From Guptibacillus hwajinpoensis (lineage in GTDB: Bacteria > Bacillota > Bacilli > Bacillales > Guptibacillaceae): a stretch of DNA of 64,000 nucleotides. Position numbers and translations under genes: made by a program. Below, piece by piece: positions 17,397 through 25,706 of the stretch. Position 1 is the first letter of the stretch. Every line of letters begins with the position of its first letter. The stretch is from the NCBI RefSeq assembly GCF_005144865.1, contig NZ_SWFM01000009.1, positions 1 through 64,000 on the forward strand, read 5' to 3'. Below the pieces are notes generated by a model. The model did not search any database. It was not told the origin of the DNA and saw only the letters and a list, made by a program, of their open reading frames with translations.

Positions 17397-18839
17397 CTAT
17401 TCGTCATGTTCCATTTCAATAGAATGGTCACTCGATTCATTAGAATACCAATCCAGAAGTAAATGTCCATCAAACTGCTCAATATCTCTTACTCGAAATT
17501 GTTTACCAGCAAAGCTTGAGAGAATCGATAGTTGAAATGTTGTAAGTAAACGTCGTTTTTGAAAATAAGTAGTTTGCATCTCCATAGCCTGAATTCTCCT
17601 TCGCGCTACGTAAACTTGCGTTCTGCCAATTTGTCTGAACTGCAAGAGCGCAATCCCTTTCTTTACACTCCACCCAGCATCGCGATAATGCAAATAACCA
17701 ATTAGGCTAGCAAGTGGAATTAATAGAATTGACAAGTAGCCATATGGAAAGAAATAGCTAAGCGCAACTACAGGTATAAGCATAGGAAGAGTAAATCGAA
17801 TCATATACCTTCGTCTCGCACGAATCGAAAGAGATTTCACCTCGTTATGAATAGGAATCTCTGGTAGCACCTCTTCAAGAAAAGACCTAATATGTTTACG
17901 CTTCATTAGAGGGTACATAACGGTTGAGAATTGTTCATCTTTACCACCGCCTCCGCCACTCTCTACGTAAATTGCAGCATAACCAAAAGGCTGGCGTAGA
18001 AGACCTTCTACAACTCTAATTGCTTGAATTCTTTGGACAGGTATTGTTAATTGTCGCTTTTCTAGAACACCTCGATGAATAATCAAATCACTGTCTTGAC
18101 GAGAAAAAACGAAACCTCCGTATTTTAATACCGTTCCTACCACTGAGAATAGCCATGACAAGATAAGAATAAAAGCCACACTGAACAGAATGAGTGGAAT
18201 TGTTGCATCCAAAACAGTTTCTGTTGCTCTAGTATAGAATTCATCAGGTATAAGGTTATCTAGTTGTGAACCAATCGCTGCTACAAAAGAGAGAACGACG
18301 CCTATTCCACCTGAGGTTGATGCTGCTATAAGAAGCTGACGCCACGTTAATTTATACTTTAAAACAGGAGTTACTTCTTCAATATTTTCTTCTATTGTAC
18401 TTTTCTTGTTATACAACTCTTCTTTTAATCGTTCTGCATCAAGACGACTTAACGCCGGCATAACGACCTCAGGTTCGCCGCCTCCACCAGCCGTCTCAAT
18501 TTGAACTTTAACTAGTCCAAAGAGACGTTGAATAACACCTTGAGAGAAATCGATGGATTGGATCCTTTCTCTAGGAATAAATCGCTTTTTGCGAAAAATA
18601 AAACCTTGATGAATTCTTAATTCATTATTTTGTACTTGATATGTATAGAAAAGCCAGCTCATAACACCATTTAAAAGCGTGAAAACAAGTAGTCCTCCAA
18701 TTGCGATAAAATGCCACCAGGAATAGCCACCCCGTCCAACAAAAACGAAAAAGATGAGTGGAAGCGCAGCCTCCCTGATAGAGCTAATGAAAGATAGAAG
18801 CATTGCTACAGGATGAAGACGCTTGCGATCAAACATCAT
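17397..18839 (-). CDS. ydbT: bPH2 domain membrane protein YdbT
   Basis: About 480 aa with hydrophobic pairs near residues 20-60, 170-235 and 360-400, separating three bacterial PH-like (bPH2) repeats, each with an R-I-Q-(S/A) signature (RERIQSIDFSQGVIQRLFG, VQRIQAIRVVEGLLRQPFG, RRRIQAMEMQTTYFQKRR). YdbS and YdbT form an operon in B. subtilis that is linked to envelope defence and sigma-W. The start overlaps the ydbS stop; ATG at 18839 is the best choice, 18836 or 18857 possible. Confidence 0.88.
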   Translation of the reverse strand: MMFDRKRLHPVAMLLSFISSIREAALPLIFFVFVGRGGYSWWHFIAIGGLLVFTLLNGVMSWLFYTYQVQNNELRIHQGFIFRKKRFIPRERIQSIDFSQGVIQRLFGLVKVQIETAGGGGEPEVVMPALSRLDAERLKEELYNKKSTIEENIEEVTPVLKYKLTWRQLLIAASTSGGIGVVLSFVAAIGSQLDNLIPDEFYTRATETVLDATIPLILFSVAFILILSWLFSVVGTVLKYGGFVFSRQDSDLIIHRGVLEKRQLTIPVQRIQAIRVVEGLLRQPFGYAAIYVESGGGGGKDEQFSTVMYPLMKRKHIRSFLEEVLPEIPIHNEVKSLSIRARRRYMIRFTLPMLIPVVALSYFFPYGYLSILLIPLASLIGYLHYRDAGWSVKKGIALLQFRQIGRTQVYVARRRIQAMEMQTTYFQKRRLLTTFQLSILSSFAGKQFRVRDIEQFDGHLLLDWYSNESSDHSIEMEHDE

Positions 18840-19308
18840 CTTCTGCCATCCTCGCAAGAATTGAAATTCGATCCCTTAGTTCGTCTGCTATTTCATTAGA
18901 AAGAGCTGGTATCTCGTGTGTTGTCGCTGCGGTTGAAATGGTAACAGACGATAGCTGATTTGCACGTAACAACGGTCCTTGCCTCGTATCCACATGCTGA
19001 ACTCGAACCATTGGTATCAAGGTTCGTGTGACCGTAATCACACCATGCTTTAACTCTACTTCATGCTCGCTTACTTCATAACGCCACTTTCTCCACCTAA
19101 GTTTAGGAAGAACCCAGACTTGTAGAATTGTAAATACAATCACTAGAAGACAGCTTACTACTAAAACCCAATAAGGTATTGCGTGAACGTATAAGTGTAT
19201 TGTAAATAAACCAGCAAGAATTAACATACTTACAAAAGATACAATCCCACCTGTAATTCGCCAAACTTTTAACCCTTTTGGATCAATTTTCTTCGAAGGT
19301 TCTGGTCG
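18829..19308 (-). CDS. ydbS: bPH2 domain membrane protein YdbS
   Basis: 159 aa: two membrane helices (about 20-75), then one bPH2 domain (EVELKHGVITVTRTLIPMVRVQHVDTRQG). The length is identical to B. subtilis YdbS. AGAGGAAAAGA precedes the ATG at 19308. It overlaps ydbT by 11 bp. A possible extended -10 (TGCTATACT) lies about 50 bp upstream on the minus strand; no sigma-W consensus was found, so regulation may differ from B. subtilis. Confidence 0.88.
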   Translation of the reverse strand, partial: RPEPSKKIDPKGLKVWRITGGIVSFVSMLILAGLFTIHLYVHAIPYWVLVVSCLLVIVFTILQVWVLPKLRWRKWRYEVSEHEVELKHGVITVTRTLIPMVRVQHVDTRQGPLLRANQLSSVTISTAATTHEIPALSNEIADELRDRISILARMAEDDV

Positions 19309-19462
19309 CATTCTTTTCCTCTCTTTCACACTTCTAATGAAATAACTCATGTTCTTTCAATTAGTATAGCATTGTTGCAGATCACCTTCTATCTTCACAC
19401 TTTATTAAAAACTCAAGTGCTTTCATCCTCTATTTCCCTCAATCTTTTCGTTTCACTAACAA

Positions 19463-19492
19463 CAAAAAAACCTGAGCATATTCTGCTCAAGT
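19463..19492 (-). terminator. Terminator after 19509 gene
   Basis: Stem TGAGCA/TGCTCA with loop TATTC and seven T on the minus strand, just beyond the stop of the hypothetical gene. Confidence 0.75.
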
Positions 19493-19508
19493 TCATTATT
19501 TTCTTTTA

Positions 19509-20411
19509 TCAAAAGTGATTCGAAGCATAGGGCCGTTCTGCTTCTCTCATACTAATTATTTCTTTTTCCTCATGATCCCAAATCGCCAAAACTTTAGATT
19601 CTGTATTATAGAACGTTAAGTTTTGTTCCGTACATTTTAATAACTCGCTACTTGGGATAGGGAATTTTTCCTGCTGACCGGTTTTGGGGCAAATGTATAC
19701 GAGCTGATCACTTTTCCCCGTTCTACCGTTTATACCATGGACAATTAATAAACCATTCCATGAGTGAATAGTACGCGGAGAGAAATCAAGCTTAAACGAA
19801 CTTTTTATTTGAAAATCATCATCAAGAAGAAGAATCTGATCTTGTTGAGCAGAAGAGATCGATAGCGCTGCCACATATAAACCTTCATCTGCTATCATCA
19901 TGTTAACAGGTGAATATCCTTCTTCAAGGGGAGTGACCTTTTTACCTGTATCTCCGAAAGTGGTTAAAAGGGCTTCGTCTCCTTCAACGTGGTATGACGA
20001 TACAATCAGCTGGTTTCCTTTACGCTTAAGATCACAGAAGATCCCTTTTACATGCCACTGATGCGTCATACGCGGATCGTCCTTTGCGAACTCGTAAATC
20101 CAGCCATTCCATTCTTCACCTTCACACGCAATACAAACTGAATCAGGATACTCATAGAAGCTTGGTTTTCCGTTTACCTGAAAGGTTCTCAATTGAGCAA
20201 GGCTGTGAACAAAAACATAAACTTCAACATGGTTCGATGACAGCTGTTTAGTGAACCAATAATTCTGATTCGAATCTCTGACTACATTAGAAAAACCTTC
20301 ATCACTTGCAATTGGTAGTTTAGGTACATTTACCTGCTTAGTGGTATAAGCAGCGATAGAAGTGTCATAATCATCAGACTTTAGTGCTTTGTTCCCTTGC
20401 TCAAGCGGCAT
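19509..20411 (-). CDS. Hypothetical protein, probable beta-propeller-like
   Basis: 300-aa soluble protein not recognised as a named family. No signal peptide or membrane segment. Repeated short strand-turn patterns such as EGLYVAALSI, QILLLDDDFQ and GLLIVHGINGRTG suggest a WD/NHL-like propeller of about 35-45-residue blades. The start at 20411 is chosen from GGGGAG six bases upstream; the frame is open to 20453. Single-gene transcription unit with its own terminator. Confidence 0.6.
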   Translation of the reverse strand: MPLEQGNKALKSDDYDTSIAAYTTKQVNVPKLPIASDEGFSNVVRDSNQNYWFTKQLSSNHVEVYVFVHSLAQLRTFQVNGKPSFYEYPDSVCIACEGEEWNGWIYEFAKDDPRMTHQWHVKGIFCDLKRKGNQLIVSSYHVEGDEALLTTFGDTGKKVTPLEEGYSPVNMMIADEGLYVAALSISSAQQDQILLLDDDFQIKSSFKLDFSPRTIHSWNGLLIVHGINGRTGKSDQLVYICPKTGQQEKFPIPSSELLKCTEQNLTFYNTESKVLAIWDHEEKEIISMREAERPYASNHF

Positions 20412-20804
20412 TGTAAACTCCCCTTTCATATTCAGCTGCCTTCTTCCGTTCAAGCAAGTAGGAAAAAGGATGGACTTTTATAACCGATCCTTGCTGTTAG
20501 TACTAGTTTAACAAACAATTGACCAAGGGGGTATTGGGAAATAACAATATCTTTCGTAGGATTAATGGCGTCTTTTGTTTCCTACTTTCCCAAGTCTCCC
20601 TACCCAAACAAGGACTTTAGTCCTGAATACACTCACATTAAATAGAACTAATTTACATTTTTGTGCTTCGATTGTTAATTCGGCGTTCTTTTCACTATAT
20701 TTATTCCTCCTTTCCCTATTCAACATTGCTTAAGTCTTGACAGTCCATATCCACTGCATAACAATGAAAACGAATGGACAATTAATAGGAAGGATGAGAT
20801 CTGC
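20412..20804. other. Intergenic region, nothing clear
   Basis: About 390 bp between a leftward and a rightward gene. It should hold both promoters. A small palindrome GGACTTTAGTCC lies near 20611, and GTTTAA and GGGTAT occur at 20506 and 20529 with a 17-bp gap, too long for a good sigma-B promoter. No small ORF with a ribosome site was seen. Confidence 0.5.
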
Positions 20805-21443
20805 TTGGCTAGTAATCACGATGAGTATATTCGCAATCTTTTTGGTAATGAAGACACAGCATTACAAACCGTTAATGAAAGCATTCGAAAAAACGGAATG
20901 CCTGCCATTTCAGTTCAGCCAGAAGTTGGACGCTTCCTTTCCCTACTTGTAAGTATTAAAAAACCAAGAAATGTTATGGAAATAGGGGCACTAGGTGGCT
21001 ATAGTGGGATTATGCTTGCAGGTGCACTAGAGAATGAAGGATCTCTAACTTCGCTCGAGTTAGAACAATCTTACGCTACTGTAGCTCAAGATAACTTAAC
21101 AAAAGCAGGTCTTGGAGATAAGGTGAAATACGTAATTGGACCAGCACTTCAGAACATGGAATCTCTGCTTAGTGCAGGACAGCAATATGATTTCTTCTTT
21201 ATTGATGCAGATAAAGTAAACTACTCTAATTATCTAGATATGGCTTTGAAGCTTGCATCACCAGGTGCTGTGATCGTAGCAGACAATACCCTTCAGGGAG
21301 ATCGTGTTTTCGATGAGGACGTGAAGGACGAAAATGTAGAAGCAATCCGAACGTTTAACAATAGAATGGCAAACGATGATCGCATCGAAGCCATTATGCT
21401 CCCACTTTGCGACGGTCTTACGATTGGGAGAGTAAAAGCCTGA
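20805..21443 (+). CDS. SAM-dependent O-methyltransferase
   Basis: 212-aa class I methyltransferase of the catechol/caffeoyl-CoA O-methyltransferase family (methyltransf_3). Visible motifs: NVMEIGALGGYSGIML (SAM motif I), SLELEQSYATVA (motif II acidic residue) and DFFFIDADKVNYSNYL followed by VIVADN, the metal-binding part. The start is TTG at 20805 after AGGAAGG, somewhat distant; no better candidate is in frame. The methyl acceptor cannot be told from sequence. Confidence 0.88.
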   Translation: MASNHDEYIRNLFGNEDTALQTVNESIRKNGMPAISVQPEVGRFLSLLVSIKKPRNVMEIGALGGYSGIMLAGALENEGSLTSLELEQSYATVAQDNLTKAGLGDKVKYVIGPALQNMESLLSAGQQYDFFFIDADKVNYSNYLDMALKLASPGAVIVADNTLQGDRVFDEDVKDENVEAIRTFNNRMANDDRIEAIMLPLCDGLTIGRVKA

Positions 21444-21480
21444 GCATTCAGCAACATACAACTTCAACCCAAAAAAAACA

Positions 21481-21511
21481 AAGAAGAGAGAGCATTGCTC
21501 CCTCTTCTTTC
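21481..21511. terminator. Bidirectional terminator
   Basis: Stem AAAGAAGAG/CTCTTCTTT with inner GAGC/GCTC, between convergent methyltransferase and YhdH-type genes. Confidence 0.8.
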
Positions 21512-22500
21512 TAGTATTTCACGATTGTTCTACCACGGATTTTTCCACTTAATATTGAGTTTAATACTTCAGGAAGTTCCTCAAGTGTCACTTCATTATG
21601 GATCGCCTCAAGGTGTTCTGTAGGCTTATATTCATTCGCAGCCTTTTCCCAAATTACTTTTCTTTTTTCCATAGGACAAGAGACGGAGTCAATGCCCAGC
21701 AGATTAACGCCTCTTAGGATAAATGGAAAGACAGTAGTCGGAACTTTCGGACCACCGGTCAGCCCGCTAACAGCCACAGCTCCTCCGTACATTGTGTTAC
21801 TTAATACTGCTGCAAGAGTAGAACCACCGACAGGATCTATTGCACCTGCCCATTTTTGCTTACCGATTGGTTTAAATCCTTCAGGAGCCACCTCATCTCG
21901 ACTTAGAATAGTCGTTGCCCCCAGTTCCTTAAGGTACCCATGTTCAGATTCTTTGCCTGTACTTCCAACAACCTCGTATCCTTTTTTAGCAAGCATCGCT
22001 ATGGCCATACTTCCAACTCCACCTGTAGCACCGGTCACGAGGACTGGACCTTTATCAGGTGAGAGACCACCTTGCTCAAGTTGATAGATCGAAAGTGCAG
22101 CTGTAAATCCTGCTGTTCCATAGATCATGGCTTCTTTCAAAGAAAGACCCTCTGGAAGTGGCACAATCCATTCTGATTTCACTCTTGCGTATTCACTAAA
22201 TCCACCAAAATGAGAAACTCCAAGTTCATAGCTCGTGACAATAACTTGATCTCCCTCTTTCCAATCTGGGTGCTCGGATTCGGTCACAACACCAGCTAGG
22301 TCAATACCCGGAACATGTGGGTATTCCTTTACGATATTACCTTTAGGGTGTGTGGCTAATCCATCCTTATAATTCACACTAGAATACTGAACTTTTATCA
22401 GAACGTCACCAGCAGGAAGTTCCTCTTTTGTTAATCCTTTTACTGAAGTTTTTGTATCATCGTCAATTTTATCTACTACTAAAGCTTTAAATGGTTCCAT
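21511..22500 (-). CDS. YhdH/YhfP family quinone or acrylyl-CoA oxidoreductase
   Basis: 329-aa zinc-independent MDR protein. It has the GroES-like N-terminal half (YSSVNYKDGLA, PHVPGIDLAGVV) and an NADPH-binding Rossmann domain (VLVTGATGGVGSMAIAMLAKKG). The best-characterised members reduce acrylyl-CoA with NADPH. AAAGGAGG precedes the ATG. It is divergent from a TetR regulator with a palindrome in the shared promoter, suggesting local control. Confidence 0.9.
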   Translation of the reverse strand: MEPFKALVVDKIDDDTKTSVKGLTKEELPAGDVLIKVQYSSVNYKDGLATHPKGNIVKEYPHVPGIDLAGVVTESEHPDWKEGDQVIVTSYELGVSHFGGFSEYARVKSEWIVPLPEGLSLKEAMIYGTAGFTAALSIYQLEQGGLSPDKGPVLVTGATGGVGSMAIAMLAKKGYEVVGSTGKESEHGYLKELGATTILSRDEVAPEGFKPIGKQKWAGAIDPVGGSTLAAVLSNTMYGGAVAVSGLTGGPKVPTTVFPFILRGVNLLGIDSVSCPMEKRKVIWEKAANEYKPTEHLEAIHNEVTLEELPEVLNSILSGKIRGRTIVKY

Positions 22501-22554
22501 TACAAAAATCCTCCTTTAAACGTTAGTTCGATACTACAATAGCAGAAATTATTC

Positions 22555-22564
22555 TGACCGGTCA
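22555..22564. promoter_or_regulatory. Palindromic TetR operator candidate
   Basis: Perfect palindrome TGACCGGTCA in the 130-bp gap between the divergent YhdH-type and TetR genes, in the form typical of TetR-family sites. Binding is inferred from position and symmetry. Confidence 0.55.
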
Positions 22565-22630
22565 ATTAATCTGAATTCTTTTCTCTCAATTATAGGTTGT
22601 GTATAATAAATTTGTAAGGAGTTGTGATCG

Positions 22631-23218
22631 ATGAGTCAAAAGACAGAGTTACGACGAAAACAAATTATTAAGGCGGCCTACCAAGCGGTTGCAGATAAAG
22701 GGTATGAGACTGTAACACTTCAGGATATTGCTAATTATGCTGATGTTAGTAAAGGGGTTCCAAATTATTACTTTCAGAACAAAGAAGATGTCCTAGCACA
22801 CCTTCTTGAAGAAATAACTGAGCGAATTTACCAAAAAGAAAAAACTGCTGTCGTGAACGAGACATCTTTTCAAGATATGCTTCAGGCTTATATTGAGGCT
22901 GTTTTTATTAACCCTCGGGAGAACAAGAAATTCTTTAAAGTGTATCTCGATTTTCTCGCTCAGGCCACAAGAAACGAACGATATCGTGAAATTAATGCAC
23001 TCTTCTATCAAAACTGTTCTTCCATTAGCAAAATGATTTTAGTTCGTGGCGAAAGCGAAGGTCATTTCCATAATAGAAACCACGATGATGACGGAAAAAC
23101 AATTAGATCAATGATTGATGGCTATATGATTCAATGGTTGATGACAGGTGATGATAAGAAGCATGAAACGTATAAAGAAAGCTGTTTAAAAGCCATTACA
23201 AATTATTTAACAAGCTAA
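22631..23218 (+). CDS. TetR/AcrR family transcriptional regulator
   Basis: 195 aa: N-terminal HTH (about 10-55, TLQDIANYADVSKGVPNYYF) and a helical ligand-binding domain with a BetI-like C terminus. The HTH variant ending PNYYFQNKEDVLAHL is typical of the family. AAGGAG seven bases before the ATG. Probable repressor of the divergent reductase gene and perhaps itself via the TGACCGGTCA palindrome. Ligand unknown. Confidence 0.9.
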   Translation: MSQKTELRRKQIIKAAYQAVADKGYETVTLQDIANYADVSKGVPNYYFQNKEDVLAHLLEEITERIYQKEKTAVVNETSFQDMLQAYIEAVFINPRENKKFFKVYLDFLAQATRNERYREINALFYQNCSSISKMILVRGESEGHFHNRNHDDDGKTIRSMIDGYMIQWLMTGDDKKHETYKESCLKAITNYLTS

Positions 23219-23311
23219 AATCTACCCATTCTCTCGAAACTGTCTAACCTTCTTTTCGTATAAAGAGTGCCTCTTCGGACACGCTAACATCAAGTAAAGG
23301 AGGGGATCTTT

Positions 23312-23422
23312 TTGGCAAAAGAGAAGAAACGCGGTATGAAGAAAGAACTTGCCCAAGCTGTTGAGCAAGCCAATCAAACAAACCCTACAACAAAACAAAG
23401 AAGCAAAAAAATCACAGAATAA
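23312..23422 (+). CDS. Small basic protein, 36 aa, unknown
   Basis: ORF starting TTG, preceded by AAAGGAGGGG, encoding MAKEKKRGMKKELAQAVEQ and ending QRSKKITE. It is strongly basic and hydrophilic, with predicted helix in the middle. The ribosome site, spacing and the terminator directly at its stop codon support real translation. It does not match a family I can name. It lies between tetR and uvsE. Confidence 0.65.
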   Translation: MAKEKKRGMKKELAQAVEQANQTNPTTKQRSKKITE

Positions 23423-23451
23423 AACCGGGCGAGTTTGCCCGGTTTTTATTT
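23421..23451. terminator. Bidirectional terminator
   Basis: Perfect stem AAAACCGGGC/GCCCGGTTTT with loop GAGTTT, between the 36-aa ORF and the convergent uvsE. Confidence 0.9.
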
Positions 23452-24411
23452 TAATTTAAATGTAGACCCATCGATAATTTCAACGTCATTCCTCTTCTTG
23501 ATCTCATCCATTAGTCGAAACAGGGCAGCATCTTTTTGCTTCGCTTCAATCATGCAGTCAATCTGTGGGGTGCTACCTTTCACTTCATTTAGAAATTGAA
23601 AAAACAGATCAACATCTATGTAATCAGCATGACTACGAAATTCCTTATCGCTTTTTGGTGATGAGATGTGCATCTTTACAGGTAAAGGAGATCCATTCCA
23701 AGTATCTACTACTCTTGCCCAGTGATTTGCCCACTCCTCTGTTTCATGACATGCAAGATGGTGATGATAATCGAAAACCATTGGCACATTCAACTTCTCG
23801 CACAAATAGAGCGTATCAAGTAGCGTAAAGGTTGTATCATCATTTTCAAGGATAATGGTTTGCTGTATTTTTTGTGGGGTATACATCCAATTATGAATGA
23901 AACGCTCAAGCGATTTTTCCTTATCTTTGTACCCTCCACCAACGTGTAATACGCAGCGATGCATTGGGTCTATACCCATTCCTTCTAAAAGTCTTACATG
24001 TAGAGCAAGCGTAGCTGTTGAGGCTTTGAGAATTTCTTTTTTTGGAGAATTCAATAACACAAAATGATCAGGATGAAAGTCCACACGCATCTCTTCTTGC
24101 TTCGCAAAGTCACCTAGCTCTTTTAACTCACTCGTTAGGGGTTTAAGGTAATTCCAATCGTTCAATTCCTCATGATTTGCAAGCGGAATCAACCTTGAAC
24201 TAAAACGAAAAAAATGTATGTCATTGCCTTTGTTATGCTTAAGAAGGCGGAGACAATTTTGCAAATTTGATTTAGCGATTCTCTCAAGCTTACGAATCGC
24301 TGCATCTCTATTTTCTAGCTTCTGAAATTGGGCAAATGTCATCGTTTGAGAAGGCGAGCTGTTTACAAGCTCCATACTCATTGCAACATAGCCAAGTCGA
24401 ATAATTGTCAT
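23446..24411 (-). CDS. uvsE: UV damage endonuclease UvsE
   Basis: 321-aa TIM-barrel AP endonuclease-like protein. Typical UVDE blocks: IRLGYVAMSM at the N terminus, FRFSSRLIPLANHE, FHPDHFVLLNSP, ILENDD, VFDYHHHLACH, KMHISSPK and MIEAKQKD, containing the His/Glu/Asp metal ligands. UvsE nicks DNA 5' to UV photoproducts and starts an alternative excision repair. In spore formers it contributes to spore UV repair. GAGGTGAG precedes the ATG. Confidence 0.95.
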   Translation of the reverse strand: MTIIRLGYVAMSMELVNSSPSQTMTFAQFQKLENRDAAIRKLERIAKSNLQNCLRLLKHNKGNDIHFFRFSSRLIPLANHEELNDWNYLKPLTSELKELGDFAKQEEMRVDFHPDHFVLLNSPKKEILKASTATLALHVRLLEGMGIDPMHRCVLHVGGGYKDKEKSLERFIHNWMYTPQKIQQTIILENDDTTFTLLDTLYLCEKLNVPMVFDYHHHLACHETEEWANHWARVVDTWNGSPLPVKMHISSPKSDKEFRSHADYIDVDLFFQFLNEVKGSTPQIDCMIEAKQKDAALFRLMDEIKKRNDVEIIDGSTFKLK

Positions 24412-24556
24412 TCACATCTCACCTCACAGAAATTCTTCTATTAGACTGTCCAATGAAGGTTCATTCAATGAGTGATATAACATCTATTTCGTGTTAAGAC
24501 ATGGTACAATAGAAATAATACCTGGATGCGGGTAATTTGAATAAAGGGGTAATTGT

Positions 24557-25414
24557 ATGGCAACTCAAATTATTACGGACAGCAGTATTGACTTCCCTGA
24601 AGAACTGCTAAATGAATTAAACGTTAAGGTGGTTCCACTTAATCTTCTCTTTGGTGACAAAGAATACAAAGCTGGAGTTGATCTTGATTCACCAACGTTT
24701 TATCAAAAATTACAAGAATCAAAAGAGCTCCCTAAGTCCTCTGCCCCATCACCACAGGACTTTCTTACAAAATATGAAGAAACCAGCCCGGAAGATAAAA
24801 TTCTTGTTATAGCCCTATCTGAATCATTAAGTAGCACTTATGATAACGCTGTTTTAGCAAAGAAAATGTTCCATGAGGAACATCCTGATCGGATTGTAGA
24901 AGTGATTAACGCAAAAACAGCCTCATCAGGTCTTGGTATTATTGTGTGTCATGCTGCTGAAATGGCTCGTGACGGTGAGAGTTTTGAGTCAATTGTTAAA
25001 CAAGCTCATGAGTATACAGAAGATACGCTAACCATGTTTCTACTCGATACATTAGAGAACGTTATTAAAGGCGGAAGACTTGACCGTGTTCGAGGAACAA
25101 TTGCCTCAGCACTTAATATCAAGCTACTAATGAGAGCAAGCAATGAAGACGGATCACTCGAAGTACTTGATAAAGTCCGAGGTAACAAACGTGCAGTGCG
25201 TGAATTCATCAAGAAAATTGGAGAGTATGGTCATAACCTTGAAGACAAGGTCATTGCCGTAGCACACAGCAATTGCGAAGACAAAGCCAAAGCGCTAGTC
25301 GCACAAATTCAAGAACGATACAAATTTAAGGATGTTATCTTATCTACAATGGGACCACTTATTGGAACATATGCAGGTGAAGGCGCATTACTTGTAGCAT
25401 TTAAAAAGAAATAA
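24557..25414 (+). CDS. DegV family fatty-acid-binding protein
   Basis: 285 aa. Starts with the family signature IITDSSIDFPEELL; also has SSAPSPQDF, ALSESLSSTYDNA and a C-terminal ATP-cone-like half (SALNIKLLMRASNEDGSLE, KVRGNKRAVREF). DegV proteins bind fatty acids; FakB members supply acyl chains to the kinase FakA. AAAGGGG precedes the ATG. No fakA nearby. Confidence 0.93.
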   Translation: MATQIITDSSIDFPEELLNELNVKVVPLNLLFGDKEYKAGVDLDSPTFYQKLQESKELPKSSAPSPQDFLTKYEETSPEDKILVIALSESLSSTYDNAVLAKKMFHEEHPDRIVEVINAKTASSGLGIIVCHAAEMARDGESFESIVKQAHEYTEDTLTMFLLDTLENVIKGGRLDRVRGTIASALNIKLLMRASNEDGSLEVLDKVRGNKRAVREFIKKIGEYGHNLEDKVIAVAHSNCEDKAKALVAQIQERYKFKDVILSTMGPLIGTYAGEGALLVAFKKK

Positions 25415-25426
25415 ATAAATTTAGAA

Positions 25427-25600
25427 GGCTCTTTTCTTGAAGAATGTTGTTTTTGAAAGAGGTTTTGTATAAAAAACCACACATTGAAGTTGATTGTAGC
25501 GGAAGGTGCTCGACTCCTGCGGGACTAGCGCGCCGAGGAAAGCGAGCATCCTGGAGCGGAAATCAACCGCTTTATAACAACAATGTCTACGAAAACAGCC
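25427..25600 (+). repeat. MITE-like repeat, copy B (internal deletion)
   Basis: 174-bp copy between degV and the flavoprotein gene. Left end GGCTCTTTTCTTGAAGAATG, right end ending GTCTACGAAAACAGCC; the outer stem CTCGACTCCTGCGGGA ... AAAGCGAGCATCC is present, but the central GGTGAG/CTCACC hairpin is deleted at GACTAGCGCGCCGAGG. Confidence 0.8.
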
Positions 25601-25610
25601 AATTAAAAAG

Positions 25611-25633
25611 ACGTGCGTAAGCGCGTTTTTTTT
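25611..25633 (+). terminator. Terminator downstream of degV and copy B
   Basis: Stem ACGTGC/GCGCGT with loop GTAA followed by eight T on the plus strand. The repeat lies between the degV stop and this terminator, so copy B may be transcribed. Confidence 0.65.
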
Positions 25634-25706
25634 ATGGAATAAAAGAAAAAAACAGGAAATGAATGACCATTCATCGAATTGTGTTCAAAACAGAGAAGTG
25701 TGGTGA

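Noticed and set aside
20506..20534. Possible sigma-B promoter GTTTAA ... GGGTAT upstream of the methyltransferase
   Set aside because: The spacer is 17 bp, longer than the 12-15 bp accepted for sigma-B.
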